Source of the DNA: Treponema sp.
GTDB taxonomy: Bacteria; Spirochaetota; Spirochaetia; Treponematales; Treponemataceae
Reading direction: 5' to 3'
Length of the DNA: 37,567 bases
Assembly: GCA_016294035.1 (NCBI GenBank)
Contig: JAEDCT010000024.1
Location: 1 to 37,567, forward strand
Part shown: one piece after another, positions 22,790 to 31,124 of the stretch
How positions within the stretch are numbered: the first letter of the stretch is position 1
Layout of the letters: each line of letters starts with the position of its first letter
Notes under the pieces: generated by a model
What the model was told of the DNA's origin: nothing
Seen by the model: the letters and a program-made list of their open reading frames with translations, nothing else
Database searches by the model: none
Translations under genes and position numbers: made by a program

Positions 22790-25006
22790 AATGCCATAAT
22801 TCTTCAACCGCCAATTGTTCAGCTGAACACTCCATATCCATCCGGGGCATATCTGAGTGCTTTTTTCAAGAGACAGAAATTTGAATGGGTAAAATGGATT
22901 GACCTGAACATTCTCTTCATGAATTCGATTTTCTCATCAGAAGGATTAAGAAAAATATTCAGTCAGACTGAAGAAAAGGCAATCTCCATTGGAGAAGAAA
23001 GCACAAGATACATTCTGCAGAAAGACTCCTGGATTAATTCAATTGACTCAATCATGGCAGTTTTGAGGGGAGACGCTCAGGAAGCACACAAGCTTATCTA
23101 CAGCCCACACATGCCCCGCGGCATGCACATGGAACGATTTCTGGAAACAGTGGAAAACCTGAATCAGGACAACGCACGAATGCTGGCAACATTTGCACTT
23201 GCCGACATTGCAGACTACATAACCTGCGTAATGGACTCAAATTTTTCTCTTGTAAGATATGCAGAATCAATTGCCATTAGCGAGACAAGTTTTTCACAAA
23301 TCGAAAAAACAGTTGACTCTCCCATACTCTCAACATTTCTGGTTCCATTGCTGGAAAAAATTTTCCTTGAATCAGAACTAAAAAAACAGATTGAGGAAAA
23401 CAAAGAAAAGACCCTTGTCTGCATATCAGTTCCATTTGCAGGAACATTCACATCTGCACTGTGCATTGGAAAATTCCTTAAGAAATATTTTGCAGACAAA
23501 ATCCTCATTTCAATGGGTGGTGGATTCATCAACACAGAACTCAGGGAAACCCAGGACACAGCCCTTTTTAAGTACACGGATTTTCTAAGCTACGACAGAG
23601 GCTATGGATCTTACAAGGCATTACTGGACAACAATTTTATCTCAGGTAAATCCATCACAGAACAGGAGATTCCTCTTTATAAACTGAAGATTTTTTCGAA
23701 AGACAAATGCCTTAGCCACAAGGAAGAAGATGAGGCTCTGGAAGAATTTGAAAATCAGGAAACAAGTCAAATCATTCCAGACTACTGTGACATTGACTTT
23801 TCTATTTACCCGAAGGTGACTGATTCCGTGAACCCAATGCAAAGACTATGGTCAGACGGCAACTGGATGAAGGCATACCTTGCCCACGGATGCTACTGGC
23901 ACAAATGTTCCTTCTGCGATGTTACCCTTGATTATGTCAAATCATACAGAATGACTCAAATTGAAAAACTTTACGAAGGGCTTTCAAAACAATGCGCTTC
24001 ACATGGTGTCTACGGAATTCATTTTGTTGACGAAGCAATGCCACCAAAGGCTCAGATTGAATTTGCCAGACTTAACATGAAAAACAACAGCTGCAGGATT
24101 TCATTCTGGGGAAATGTGAGATTTGAAAAAATCTACACCAGGGATGTGGCAGAGTTTCTTTCAAAGGGCGGACTCATTGGAGTTTCAGGCGGAATCGAAA
24201 TTGCAACAGGTTCAGGCCTTGATAAAATCAGCAAGGGAACAGACCTTGACTCAATAGTAAGTGCTTGCTGTGCTTTTAAGGAAGCCGGGATTCTTGTTCA
24301 TGCCTATATGATTTACGGGTACTTTGGGGAAAGCGACCAGGACATAATAAACTCCATGGAAACTCTCAGGCAGCTTTTCAAGGCAGGACTTGTAGATTCC
24401 TGTTTCTGGCACAAATTTGTTCTGACCCGGCACTCCCGGCTGTATGATGAATGGTCAAAGGGTGAGCACAGGGATCTGAAGGTTATTGAACCTGAAAACA
24501 CCGGACTATTTGCAAAGAACGGACTTCACTTTGAAGGCGAAGAAAAAACCCGGAAATTCGGACAGGGACTTGAAACTTCACTCAACTCATGGATGGAAGG
24601 CAGAGGAATTGATATTCCGGTTAATCAGTGGTTTGATTTCAAAACGCCATTTCCAACCGTAAGAAAAGACCTGGTAGAAAAAGCCATTTTGAAATACGAA
24701 GAAAAAAATTCCAACAGCAGCGAAATTCAGGAATCAGCAGAAAAACTCTGGTGGCTTGCGGGACCAGTCATTAAGATAGGAAACAAACTCAAATGGTCTT
24801 ACATGCAGGAAATTCACAACACAAAACTTCCAAAAGAAATTGATGAATCCATGGCAAATGATTTTATTTCAGCAGTACTTTCACTTTCACCACAAAACCA
24901 TGACACTAAACCTATGAATGAATTGTTTTTGAGAGACAAAAACAAAGCCTCCCTTGCAAACAGAATTCTATCTGCAATGAGAGGCTGCGGTTTAGTTAAG
25001 CTGTAG
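22787..25006 (+). CDS. Cobalamin-type radical SAM protein with CX4CX2C cluster motif
   Basis: 739 residues. Residues about 200-300 look like a B12-binding Rossmann domain (LVCISVPFAGTFTSALCIGKFLKK, ILISMGGGFINTE), though the DxHxxG that coordinates cobalt is not visible. The radical SAM barrel starts at AHGCYWHKCSFCD: the three cluster cysteines are at about 369, 374 and 377, spaced CX4CX2C rather than CX3CX2C. Later barrel elements include GIHFVDEAMPP, RISFWGNVRFEK and GGLIGVSGGIEIATGSGLDKISKGT. A C-terminal extension (about 560-739) is of unknown fold. Reaction and substrate unknown; the variant cluster spacing with Trp after the first Cys recalls families that modify peptides or sugars. 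No partner gene is adjacent. Confidence 0.75.
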   Translation: MNAIILQPPIVQLNTPYPSGAYLSAFFKRQKFEWVKWIDLNILFMNSIFSSEGLRKIFSQTEEKAISIGEESTRYILQKDSWINSIDSIMAVLRGDAQEAHKLIYSPHMPRGMHMERFLETVENLNQDNARMLATFALADIADYITCVMDSNFSLVRYAESIAISETSFSQIEKTVDSPILSTFLVPLLEKIFLESELKKQIEENKEKTLVCISVPFAGTFTSALCIGKFLKKYFADKILISMGGGFINTELRETQDTALFKYTDFLSYDRGYGSYKALLDNNFISGKSITEQEIPLYKLKIFSKDKCLSHKEEDEALEEFENQETSQIIPDYCDIDFSIYPKVTDSVNPMQRLWSDGNWMKAYLAHGCYWHKCSFCDVTLDYVKSYRMTQIEKLYEGLSKQCASHGVYGIHFVDEAMPPKAQIEFARLNMKNNSCRISFWGNVRFEKIYTRDVAEFLSKGGLIGVSGGIEIATGSGLDKISKGTDLDSIVSACCAFKEAGILVHAYMIYGYFGESDQDIINSMETLRQLFKAGLVDSCFWHKFVLTRHSRLYDEWSKGEHRDLKVIEPENTGLFAKNGLHFEGEEKTRKFGQGLETSLNSWMEGRGIDIPVNQWFDFKTPFPTVRKDLVEKAILKYEEKNSNSSEIQESAEKLWWLAGPVIKIGNKLKWSYMQEIHNTKLPKEIDESMANDFISAVLSLSPQNHDTKPMNELFLRDKNKASLANRILSAMRGCGLVKL

Positions 25007-25025
25007 CAGCAACCACAACTTACAA

Positions 25026-28000
25026 TCATTCACGCCAGTCGTCGTCATCACCACTGGATGCACGCTCTGTTGAAACAGACGCATTTCTGGATGAACTTTC
25101 CTTTTTCAAGGTTGATGCAATTGCCTTGTATTCAGCATCACGTCCAAGCTTTTTATATAATGAAGCAAGATTTCTCTTTGCGGCATCATAATTCTTGTCA
25201 AGAAGAACTGCAGCATTCAAAACTTCCACAGCCTTTTCGTCATTTCCAATTTTATGATAAATCCCCGCGATGGCATTCAGCTTAACGGCATCCTTACAGC
25301 CAGTCTGACACAGCAAAAGTGACTTCTCAATTTCACCCGACATAGCATCCATGTCTTTCTTAGAGGCAGCAGCAATTTTACCTGAAACAAAAATATTCTT
25401 TTTTTCTACTGTCAATGAAACTGGTGGATAGTCTTGGCGCTTTTCAGAAATTACAATAAATTCTTCAACAGTCTTTGACTCAAGAGTAGCTGATGCACTT
25501 TTCCATGCCTCAAAAAATCCCTTTGTCATTATTGTAGTTTCAACTGGAATCCAGACATTGCCATCGTAATCAATTGTCTTTACACCATCAAGATTTTTCC
25601 ATACATCATTTGATTTTAATCCAGTATTAAAGGCAGCAAGAATGTGTCCGGGAACTGTAATAATGGCACAGGGAATTCCACATGATTCAAGAATTGAACA
25701 GAACAATGTGGTCATGTCATCGCAGTCACCGGATCTGATAGAAAGAGTTTCAGCAGGGAATCGCACGGTGTCAACGGCAAAGCCAACATTCATCAAGTCA
25801 ACTGCAGGAGCTACGGGATCCTGAACATAATTTAACGGAAGAAGTCCCATGGCATTTACAAGTTCAACTGCATTGGTAAACTGCATTGAAACATATTTGT
25901 CGCTGAACAACTTTGCATCGCGTGATTTCTGAATTGATTCATGGACAAAAGAAGACACAGTAGGATCATTGGGCATTATGAAGCACGAAAGCATGGAAGC
26001 ATTACTCCAGGTCATGGCAGATGTCTTGTATAGTGTAACAGGTCTTATAAAGGTCAGGCTTTTTTCAATTTCACCTGCATTCCATTTAACTGTGCATTTA
26101 AGCTGAACCGATGTATTTTCGCTTACTGACATAACATTATTATTGAGGCAGGTATTCAAGTCCAGAACACATTCTTTTCCAGGCTCAAGAGACTTAACCG
26201 AATCTCCACGGCTGACAAAATCCATGTAATTTTTGATGTAACATTCCGCATAGAGATTCTTGATTTCTTTTTTTGAATTGTTTTTTATCCTGACAAGTCC
26301 TGATGGATTTCTTGCATAGACAATCTGCAGTGCCGGAAACAAAGATGAAAGCTCAAAGGATTCAACGCTAACCTCACTGGAAGATGACTGCCCCTTCAAA
26401 GCTGCAGGATCAAATACTTCAACAAGTTTTGTATACATTTCTTCCAGTTCAGCATCACCTGGATTTTGCCCTCGAAGCTTTTCAACAATTCCAATGGTAT
26501 CGTAGAATTTTCCCTGAGCAGAATACTTTCCTATTTCCTCATAGGTTGAAAAAAGTTCATCAACCTTGGTTCGCACATCCTTTTTCTGCTGAATAAAATC
26601 ATACCTGAAGCATTTTTCCTTCACTGCAGAATCCGCAGGAGAAACTTCAAGATAAGTCTTGTACAGGGAAATTGCCATATCCATTGCACCAGCCTTTTCA
26701 TATTCAGCAGCAAGCTTCTTCTGAATTGGTGCATTCTTGTATTTGTTGACTGAAAGCTGACCTTGCAATTCTGAAAGAAGTTTCATGAGGTCAGGAACTT
26801 TGGCATTAGCCTCTGCAAACCTTGTAAGCTTTCTTTCCGAGTTCATAAAATACACAACACCATTTCTATAATCAAAGAAACCAATATTGTCATTTGAAAC
26901 AGGAAGCTTCCATCTTATTGCCCCATCATTTTCAACCATGACAAAATACTTTGAATCTATTCCATTTACAATCGCAATAAATGATCCATCTTCATTTGCC
27001 TTGCATAATTTTATGGAAAGCAATTCTTCTGATTCCGGTATCAGATATATCTTTTCAACATTTCCGTTCAGGTCATAGACATTGACAAAGTTTCCCTTTG
27101 CAGAAAAAAGCTTGTTATCAAACCCCATGACAAAGGAATTCATGGTTCCCTTGTAAAAATCAAGTTTTCTCTGGGACTCCGATTCCTTTCCAGCCAGAGT
27201 CAGACAGCCTGAACTCACATCAAAATAATATGGCCTGCCTTCTGGTGACAAAAAGAAAAATGAATGCCCATTGGATGTATAATTCCAGTTTACTGTAGAC
27301 GAGGAAAGTTTTCCTGCAGCATCAAACCCATACTGAGTTCCAATATCAGCCTTTGAAGCCTTGAGTGTCTTTCCGTCATTGCTGCACAACTGCCAGTAAT
27401 TCACGGCAACTTCCATGTTTACACGAGGATGATCTATCTGCGAAAGCAAATCAACTTTTTTCGAACCTGCATAATCATAAAGAATCGCATTCTGACTCTT
27501 GCCAGAATCATCAAATGAAATGAGACCAAAAGAATAGTCATCAAGTCCACGGACACACTGAACCTTATTTCCCATGGCATCAACAAAATACGGATTTTGT
27601 TCCTTTGGTTCATAGCGCTTTTTGTCTTCAACAAAGGAAACCACACATTCCATTGACCGCGCACAGAAATCTACAAACTTTGCATATTCCGGTTTTGTCT
27701 CATCATAAGAAAAATTTCCATCATAAGATGCCTTAAACTCATATTTTTTTTCTCCACCACAAATATCAATCATGATGTTTTTTTCATATCCGCCATTCTC
27801 AAGAAAAAATGAAATATGCTCCTGGTTGATTTCCTCGAGTTCATCAAAAGTCTTGCACAGAACGATTTTCTTTCCTGATGCTTTGGTAATTTCCTCAAGA
27901 CGTTCAAGAACTCTCATCCCAAGAAGATCATAATCCTCATACTTCAATGTTTTCTTCGCAGCTGCAAGCTTTGCATTCAGTTCTTTCAATTGATTTTCAA

Positions 28001-28253
28001 GTCTTATAACTTCTTCATCAGGATCAATCTGCCTTCCATCAATGGAAACTCTTTTCATTCCTCTCATCATTTTGACGTTGTTAATCGAATTATTTGTCCT
28101 GAAAATCTCACGTTCAATACTGTCTACTTCCGGGCTAGATTCAAGAGAATCCGAGGCTATCTCGTAGATACTAGCATCAATGTAAACCTGAGAAAATGCC
28201 AAAGATACACAAAACAATGCTAATGATACAAAACAAAAAAAACTTTTCTTCAT
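25026..28253 (-). CDS. Large secreted protein with TPR and transglutaminase-like domains
   Basis: 1075 residues with a signal peptide (MKKSFFCFVSLALFCVSLAFS). A coiled coil at about 80-110 (EEVIRLENQLKELNAKLAAAKKT) precedes a beta-rich stretch of repeated short blades, about 200-480, of propeller character. TPR-like helices lie near 500-610. About 790-920 is a transglutaminase-like cysteine protease fold: SIRSGDCDDMTTLFCSIL with the Cys near 844, VPGHILAAF with the His near 871, and DYDGNVWIPVETT with the Asp near 897, so the triad looks intact. A C-terminal TPR pair (about 990-1045) and an acidic tail ending DDDDWRE follow. Role unknown; surface or periplasmic proteolysis or crosslinking is possible. 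Convergent with the radical SAM gene. Confidence 0.75.
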   Translation of the reverse strand: MKKSFFCFVSLALFCVSLAFSQVYIDASIYEIASDSLESSPEVDSIEREIFRTNNSINNVKMMRGMKRVSIDGRQIDPDEEVIRLENQLKELNAKLAAAKKTLKYEDYDLLGMRVLERLEEITKASGKKIVLCKTFDELEEINQEHISFFLENGGYEKNIMIDICGGEKKYEFKASYDGNFSYDETKPEYAKFVDFCARSMECVVSFVEDKKRYEPKEQNPYFVDAMGNKVQCVRGLDDYSFGLISFDDSGKSQNAILYDYAGSKKVDLLSQIDHPRVNMEVAVNYWQLCSNDGKTLKASKADIGTQYGFDAAGKLSSSTVNWNYTSNGHSFFFLSPEGRPYYFDVSSGCLTLAGKESESQRKLDFYKGTMNSFVMGFDNKLFSAKGNFVNVYDLNGNVEKIYLIPESEELLSIKLCKANEDGSFIAIVNGIDSKYFVMVENDGAIRWKLPVSNDNIGFFDYRNGVVYFMNSERKLTRFAEANAKVPDLMKLLSELQGQLSVNKYKNAPIQKKLAAEYEKAGAMDMAISLYKTYLEVSPADSAVKEKCFRYDFIQQKKDVRTKVDELFSTYEEIGKYSAQGKFYDTIGIVEKLRGQNPGDAELEEMYTKLVEVFDPAALKGQSSSSEVSVESFELSSLFPALQIVYARNPSGLVRIKNNSKKEIKNLYAECYIKNYMDFVSRGDSVKSLEPGKECVLDLNTCLNNNVMSVSENTSVQLKCTVKWNAGEIEKSLTFIRPVTLYKTSAMTWSNASMLSCFIMPNDPTVSSFVHESIQKSRDAKLFSDKYVSMQFTNAVELVNAMGLLPLNYVQDPVAPAVDLMNVGFAVDTVRFPAETLSIRSGDCDDMTTLFCSILESCGIPCAIITVPGHILAAFNTGLKSNDVWKNLDGVKTIDYDGNVWIPVETTIMTKGFFEAWKSASATLESKTVEEFIVISEKRQDYPPVSLTVEKKNIFVSGKIAAASKKDMDAMSGEIEKSLLLCQTGCKDAVKLNAIAGIYHKIGNDEKAVEVLNAAVLLDKNYDAAKRNLASLYKKLGRDAEYKAIASTLKKESSSRNASVSTERASSGDDDDWRE

Positions 28254-28539
28254 AAAAGCTCCAAAAACAAAAAAAATAATCAGTATATTTACAAAAAAAC
28301 TTTACTGCTCGAAATAAATTATTCTCGAAACAGAAGTATAAAATTATATCCCATGAAATAAATTGAGTACAAGAAGTTTTTAAACCAAAAGGAATTCACA
28401 GCCGCCTATTTTTAATCCATGCAATTTCTTTATGAAATAATTCCAGTTATGAAATTATTATGGAAGATACTATTATTATTTATTGATTATTCCGATAATA
28501 ATGGTGTATAACTTTATATAGTTAATAAAAAAGAGAGTT
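28254..28539. other. AT-rich divergent intergenic region
   Basis: 286 bases between the large secreted protein (minus) and the diguanylate cyclase (plus), with no gene. TATATAGTTAATAA near 28515-28528 may hold the cyclase -10, and GAGAG two to six bases before the ATG is a weak ribosome-binding site. No strong hairpin or repeat was recognised. Confidence 0.5.
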
Positions 28540-29784
28540 ATGAAAAAAATCAGTGAAAAAGTCATATACTATTTTTCTCGTATTCAATACTACATCCTGT
28601 TTGGTGTTGCTGTTTTTTCCCTTCTGTTTCTTATTTTTAATACATACAGAATTTCCATTTCAGGAAAAAGACTGTCTGTCGTTTCACAAAACTACCGGCA
28701 GGCAGAAGAAGACGCTTTTTTTTATAACACTGCATCGGACTATCTGACAGCACAAACCCACTATTTTGTCGTAAACAATGACTTGCAGAATCTGCTCAAT
28801 TATTTTAACGAAATAAATATTACAAAACGCCGTGAAGCCACCTTCAACAGAATCAAAACAAATACAAATGAAAAATGCAGTGAGTTCATTGACAGCATGA
28901 AAACTCACTCAGATAATCTTACAAAAACAGAGTTCTACGTATTCAAGCTTGTCTGTGAGGCAATCGGTATTGAACAGAATTTTCAGCCTTCAGAAATTTC
29001 AGAAACAAAACTTACAGATGAAGATAAAAAACTAAAAAAAGAAGAACAGATCACCAAGGCAAAAAAATTAATCTACGGTCCAGAATATCAGAACGAAAAG
29101 CTTCAGATGAAAAACTGCCTTAAGAATTACTATGACACTTTGATAGAAGACATAAAATCTGAAAATGACAGCTACACAAAAAAGATAAACACATACACAA
29201 TGCTTGAACATATTTTTGTCATAATTCTTTTTTCATCTCTTTTGTTTTTTTTCCTTGCCAGCAAAAGGCTCAAAAAAATCCAGAAAATTCTCACAGAAAA
29301 AAACACACGAGACACTCTTACTGGTGTTCGCAACCGGGAATCATTTGATGAAATAAGAAATAAATTCATGAACAAAAACAAGAACATTGCCTTTGCCATG
29401 ATTGATATTGACTTTTTCAAGGAAGTAAATGATACATACGGACACAATGTTGGTGATACGGTCCTGAAATTCACGGCTTCAGTTATCAGCTCATACTTTA
29501 GGGAAGATGACTACTTCTTCAGGATTGGCGGTGATGAATTTGCCATGATTCTTCCAGACTGCACACAGGAATCAAAAGACACACTCATTAAGAAATTCAC
29601 TTTCATTAACGCTGCCCTTTCAAACAAAGAAAGCCCGATTCCAGAATGCACACTTAGTGTTGGTATTGCATTCTCGACCATTGGTTACACAGAAAAGCTC
29701 CAGAAATGTGCAGACGTTGCCTTGTACCAGTCAAAGAAAGCCGGCAGAAACAGAGCAACTGTCTACCAGCCATATTTTGAGTAA
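28540..29784 (+). CDS. Membrane-bound diguanylate cyclase (GGDEF)
   Basis: 414 residues. Two transmembrane helices (about 14-34 and 223-242) bracket a roughly 185-residue extracytoplasmic sensor region that is Lys/Glu/Asn-rich and helical, with no recognised ligand family. The cytoplasmic GGDEF domain begins at DTLTGVRNRESFDEI; the active site is RIGGDEFAMILP, with GGDEF at about 330-334. The sequence REDD five residues upstream is the product-inhibition I-site (RxxD). MIDIDFFKEVNDTYGHNVGD supplies the metal and substrate residues. It should make cyclic di-GMP, with feedback inhibition. Monocistronic. Confidence 0.9.
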   Translation: MKKISEKVIYYFSRIQYYILFGVAVFSLLFLIFNTYRISISGKRLSVVSQNYRQAEEDAFFYNTASDYLTAQTHYFVVNNDLQNLLNYFNEINITKRREATFNRIKTNTNEKCSEFIDSMKTHSDNLTKTEFYVFKLVCEAIGIEQNFQPSEISETKLTDEDKKLKKEEQITKAKKLIYGPEYQNEKLQMKNCLKNYYDTLIEDIKSENDSYTKKINTYTMLEHIFVIILFSSLLFFFLASKRLKKIQKILTEKNTRDTLTGVRNRESFDEIRNKFMNKNKNIAFAMIDIDFFKEVNDTYGHNVGDTVLKFTASVISSYFREDDYFFRIGGDEFAMILPDCTQESKDTLIKKFTFINAALSNKESPIPECTLSVGIAFSTIGYTEKLQKCADVALYQSKKAGRNRATVYQPYFE

Positions 29785-29797
29785 ACTGCAGGCTCTG

Positions 29798-30178
29798 CTA
29801 TTTTACTGAAACAATTTTTATTTCATCAATCAAAATTTTTCCAGGCACAGGCTCCTGCTCTGCACAGATTCTAAGTAATGAAATTCTTGCCCAGTCACAG
29901 GCCTGATCAAGATATTTCCAGACAATTGGATTTATAATGTAGTCATTTTTTCCTGATGAAAGATTTTCAAAATGAATTGGAACACGAACCACATCAGCAC
30001 CAAGTTGCTTGATCTGAAAAAAATCAGTTTTGTCGAACATCTTGTAATTTGCAGAACCAGGATTCCATGCCTCAAACCAGTTTGACAAATTGACACCCTT
30101 CCTGAAAGGAGCCTTTTCCAGGGCAAATGAAAAAGAGACAACAAACAATGTAACCAGCAAAACAATAATTTTTTTCAT
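29798..30178 (-). pseudogene. GH5 cellulase gene with large in-frame internal deletion
   Basis: 126 residues. After a signal peptide (MKKIIVLLVTLFVVSFSFA) the sequence FRKGVNLSNWFEAWN, QLGADVVRVPIHFEN and WKYLDQACDWA is the start of a glycoside hydrolase family 5 endoglucanase. It breaks off near residue 97, before the catalytic NEP and second Glu. It then joins ISLLRICAEQEPVPGKILID and a short tail that look like the last strands of a carbohydrate-binding module. Several hundred residues seem missing and the frame is kept (junction near 29887). It has a good promoter at 30185-30213 and may still be expressed. A misassembly could mimic this. It lies directly after the LuxR-type gene. Confidence 0.7.
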
Positions 30179-30213
30179 GGAATTATTATATTCCACCACT
30201 AGGCTTTTTCCAA
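30176..30213 (-). promoter_or_regulatory. Promoter of the GH5 remnant, probably leaderless
   Basis: Minus strand TTGGAA (30213-30208), 17-nt spacer, TATAAT (30190-30185), six bases, ATG at 30178. It lies across the 3' end of the LuxR-type gene. No Shine-Dalgarno sequence at normal spacing. Confidence 0.5.
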
Positions 30214-30975
30214 GGAATCAATTGAATAGATAAGATTCAAAAGCTGGGTTCTGGAATTTACTCCACTTTTGTTGAAGATATTGTAGATATGCTTTTTTAC
30301 TGTGGAAATGCTTACGTTAATCTGATTGCAAATTTCGTTGTTTGATTTTCCATCTGCAATAAGCTTGAGAATTTCAACTTCGCGGTCAGAAAACATAAAT
30401 CTTGATTTGGCATTGTCAAAGCATCTGTCAATTGCAACTGTCTGGCGGCTGGACTTGAGGATTCTGAAAATAATATTTTCCATGTGCTTCTTTAGTACAT
30501 TCAGAATATAAATATCCCTTTCAGTGAAATCTCCCTGCTGGCTGCTTCTGAAGAGATTGAAAATTCCAATGATCTTTTCATCCTTGACTATGAGAATTCC
30601 AACTCCGTAGGGAATGTCAGCCGGCAGCAGAAAGTTCTGGTAAAAATCTGTGTTTTCACGGACATTGTCCTCGATCATTGAGCTGTCCTGAAATACAATT
30701 GTTTCCTTGCTGAATTCATACAGATATTTTACGTAATCTTTTTCGTAATAAGTTTCAAGATATTTTTTTTCAAAACTGGAATCACATCCATAAAAATATG
30801 TGTTTTCACCAATGATTCTCTGATCATCATCAAGCAGGATCAAATATCCCTTTGAATAAGTTACCAGCATGTGAAATACATTCATGATTTTTTTAGTGAA
30901 GGTTTTGATTTCATCAATTGTGTACAATTCAAGGAGAATGTTATTGATTGTAGTCCATTCGAATTCTTTCAGCAT
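30199..30975 (-). CDS. LuxR-type transcriptional regulator
   Basis: 258 residues. The C-terminal LuxR/GerE helix-turn-helix is clear: FSDREVEILKLIADGKSNNEICNQ, then VSISTVKKHIYNIFNKSGV. The N-terminal 180 residues look like a GAF-type sensor (GYLILLDDDQRIIGENTYFY, YGVGILIVKDEKIIGIFNLFRSS, DFTERDIYILNVLKKHM), so it may sense a small molecule rather than be phosphorylated. The start is the ATG at 30975, seven bases after GGGG; an upstream TTG at 30993 is unlikely. Seventeen bases before this ATG lies a strong intrinsic terminator, so expression may need read-through. Its 3' end carries the promoter of the GH5 remnant. Confidence 0.85.
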   Translation of the reverse strand: MLKEFEWTTINNILLELYTIDEIKTFTKKIMNVFHMLVTYSKGYLILLDDDQRIIGENTYFYGCDSSFEKKYLETYYEKDYVKYLYEFSKETIVFQDSSMIEDNVRENTDFYQNFLLPADIPYGVGILIVKDEKIIGIFNLFRSSQQGDFTERDIYILNVLKKHMENIIFRILKSSRQTVAIDRCFDNAKSRFMFSDREVEILKLIADGKSNNEICNQINVSISTVKKHIYNIFNKSGVNSRTQLLNLIYSIDSLEKA

Positions 30976-30991
30976 ATTGTGACCCCAAAAC

Positions 30992-31032
30992 AAAAAAAGC
31001 CCAGAAACTATTCACAGGAATAATTTCTGGGC
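30992..31032 (-). terminator. Intrinsic terminator before the LuxR-type gene
   Basis: Minus strand: GCCCAGAAA (31032-31024), 16-nt loop, TTTCTGGGC (31007-30999), then seven T (30998-30992). It lies 93 nt after the carboxylase stop and ends 16 nt before the LuxR-type start codon. It probably ends the ABC/carboxylase transcript. Because a promoter-like sequence lies between the two, it may also act as an attenuator of the regulator gene. Confidence 0.85.
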
Positions 31033-31056
31033 CTCATTGCCTAATATCTTGAAAGC

Positions 31057-31085
31057 ATTCTATAAAAACTGAAAGCTAAATTCAA
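31057..31085 (-). promoter_or_regulatory. Candidate promoter for the LuxR-type gene
   Basis: Minus strand TTGAAT (31085-31080), 17-nt spacer, TAGAAT (31062-31057). Transcription would begin near 31050 and the RNA would pass through the terminator at 30992-31032 before reaching the start codon at 30975. Confidence 0.5.
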
Positions 31086-31124
31086 TAATGTTGTTCTGAT
31101 ATTTACAATTAATAATATAACGTT

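Noticed and set aside
28254..28539. Small RNA or riboswitch before the diguanylate cyclase
   Set aside because: Very AT-rich with only weak dyads and no recognisable c-di-GMP aptamer.
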